Shown one piece after another: positions 11,170 through 11,340 of a stretch of DNA of 11,340 bases. Both the position numbers and the translations under genes were made by a program. Source of the DNA: an uncultured Clostridia bacterium. GTDB lineage: Bacteria; Bacillota; Clostridia; Christensenellales; Aristaeellaceae. The DNA lies in assembly GCA_947600345.1 (NCBI GenBank), contig CANQGC010000072.1, positions 1-11,340 of the forward strand, in the 5' to 3' direction. The notes beneath the pieces are model-generated. The model was given only the letters and a program-made list of their open reading frames with translations. It had not been told where the DNA came from and did no database searches. The stretch's first letter is position 1; every line of letters begins with the position of its first letter.

Positions 11170-11196
11170 GGGGCCCGAGCAAAAAGCTCGGGCCCC
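11170..11196 (+). terminator. GC-rich hairpin after glyQS (probable terminator without T-run)
   Basis: GGGGCCCGAGC (11170-11180) pairs perfectly with GCTCGGGCCCC (11186-11196) around AAAAA, 15 bases after the stop. The following bases AACGCATGG contain no T-run, so it may be a U-less terminator or a 3'-end stabilising hairpin. Confidence 0.65.
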
Positions 11197-11282
11197 AACG
11201 CATGGAAGCACAACTGCCCGCGCCCAAAAACGCGGCAGCAAAAGGGAGAATCCAAGGAACCTCAGGTTCAGCGGCAGTGCTG

Positions 11283-11340
11283 CCTTCCACCTGCTGTCGC
11301 GGAAGGAGCGACGGACTTTTGAGCCCATAGATCCGAGGCT
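11283..11340. repeat. Fifth copy of the palindromic element, cut by the window edge
   Basis: CCTTCCACCTGCTG with CGCG, then GAGCGACGGACTTT, repeats the sequence before and into the type 1 element at 9038-9073. AGCC (11322-11325) can pair with the last bases GGCT (11337-11340) around CATAGATCCGA. Only the start of the closing arm is inside the window. Confidence 0.7.

Noticed and set aside
9475..11328. 617-codon minus-strand frame opposite glyQS
   Set aside because: It is antisense to an intact synthetase with all class II motifs, and its composition is low-complexity Leu/Ala/Val/His.

Overview
The window looks like chromosomal DNA of a high-GC member of the Bacillota, most likely a gut-type Clostridia lineage. 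The lineage call is an inference. It rests on near-consensus sigma-A promoters with 17-nt spacers, strong GGAGG ribosome binding sites, a yybP-ykoY (manganese) riboswitch, a single-subunit glycyl-tRNA synthetase and a cytoplasmic type I asparaginase. No phage, transposase, CRISPR array, tRNA or rRNA was seen.

Left part (1-4688). The end of a probable mannitol-1-phosphate 5-dehydrogenase overlaps the start of a GNAT acetyltransferase gene. Next come an extended -10 promoter, a riboswitch with a 16-bp terminator hairpin, and a CaCA-family cation antiporter. This reads as a metal-induced efflux gene: ligand binding should hold the P1 strand away from the terminator. A second consensus promoter drives a type I asparaginase. 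The asparaginase gene converges on a glycerol kinase gene (minus strand), with a long hairpin between their 3' ends.

Middle (4721-8918). Two divergent units of unknown function share a promoter region that holds a perfect 14-bp palindrome. Leftward is an 829-residue, extremely acidic, single-span membrane protein. Its Asp/Glu tracts are broken by five short basic, aromatic-rich amphipathic segments, and it ends in a tail with Phe about every five residues. Rightward is a two-gene unit: a 98-residue Arg/Ala/Pro-rich protein, then a 397-residue protein with two conserved-looking end domains joined by a repetitive linker. These are the least explained genes in the window.

Right part (8919-11340). 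An 856-bp gene-free stretch begins with four hairpins about 72 bp apart. They alternate between two stem types, and three share the loop GTAGATCAT. It continues with a dense run of other small hairpins and short direct repeats, then a good promoter and glyQS. After glyQS there is a GC-rich hairpin, and the window is cut inside a fifth copy of the hairpin element. The palindromic repeat family is the strongest candidate for something undescribed; the acidic protein with basic inserts is the second.
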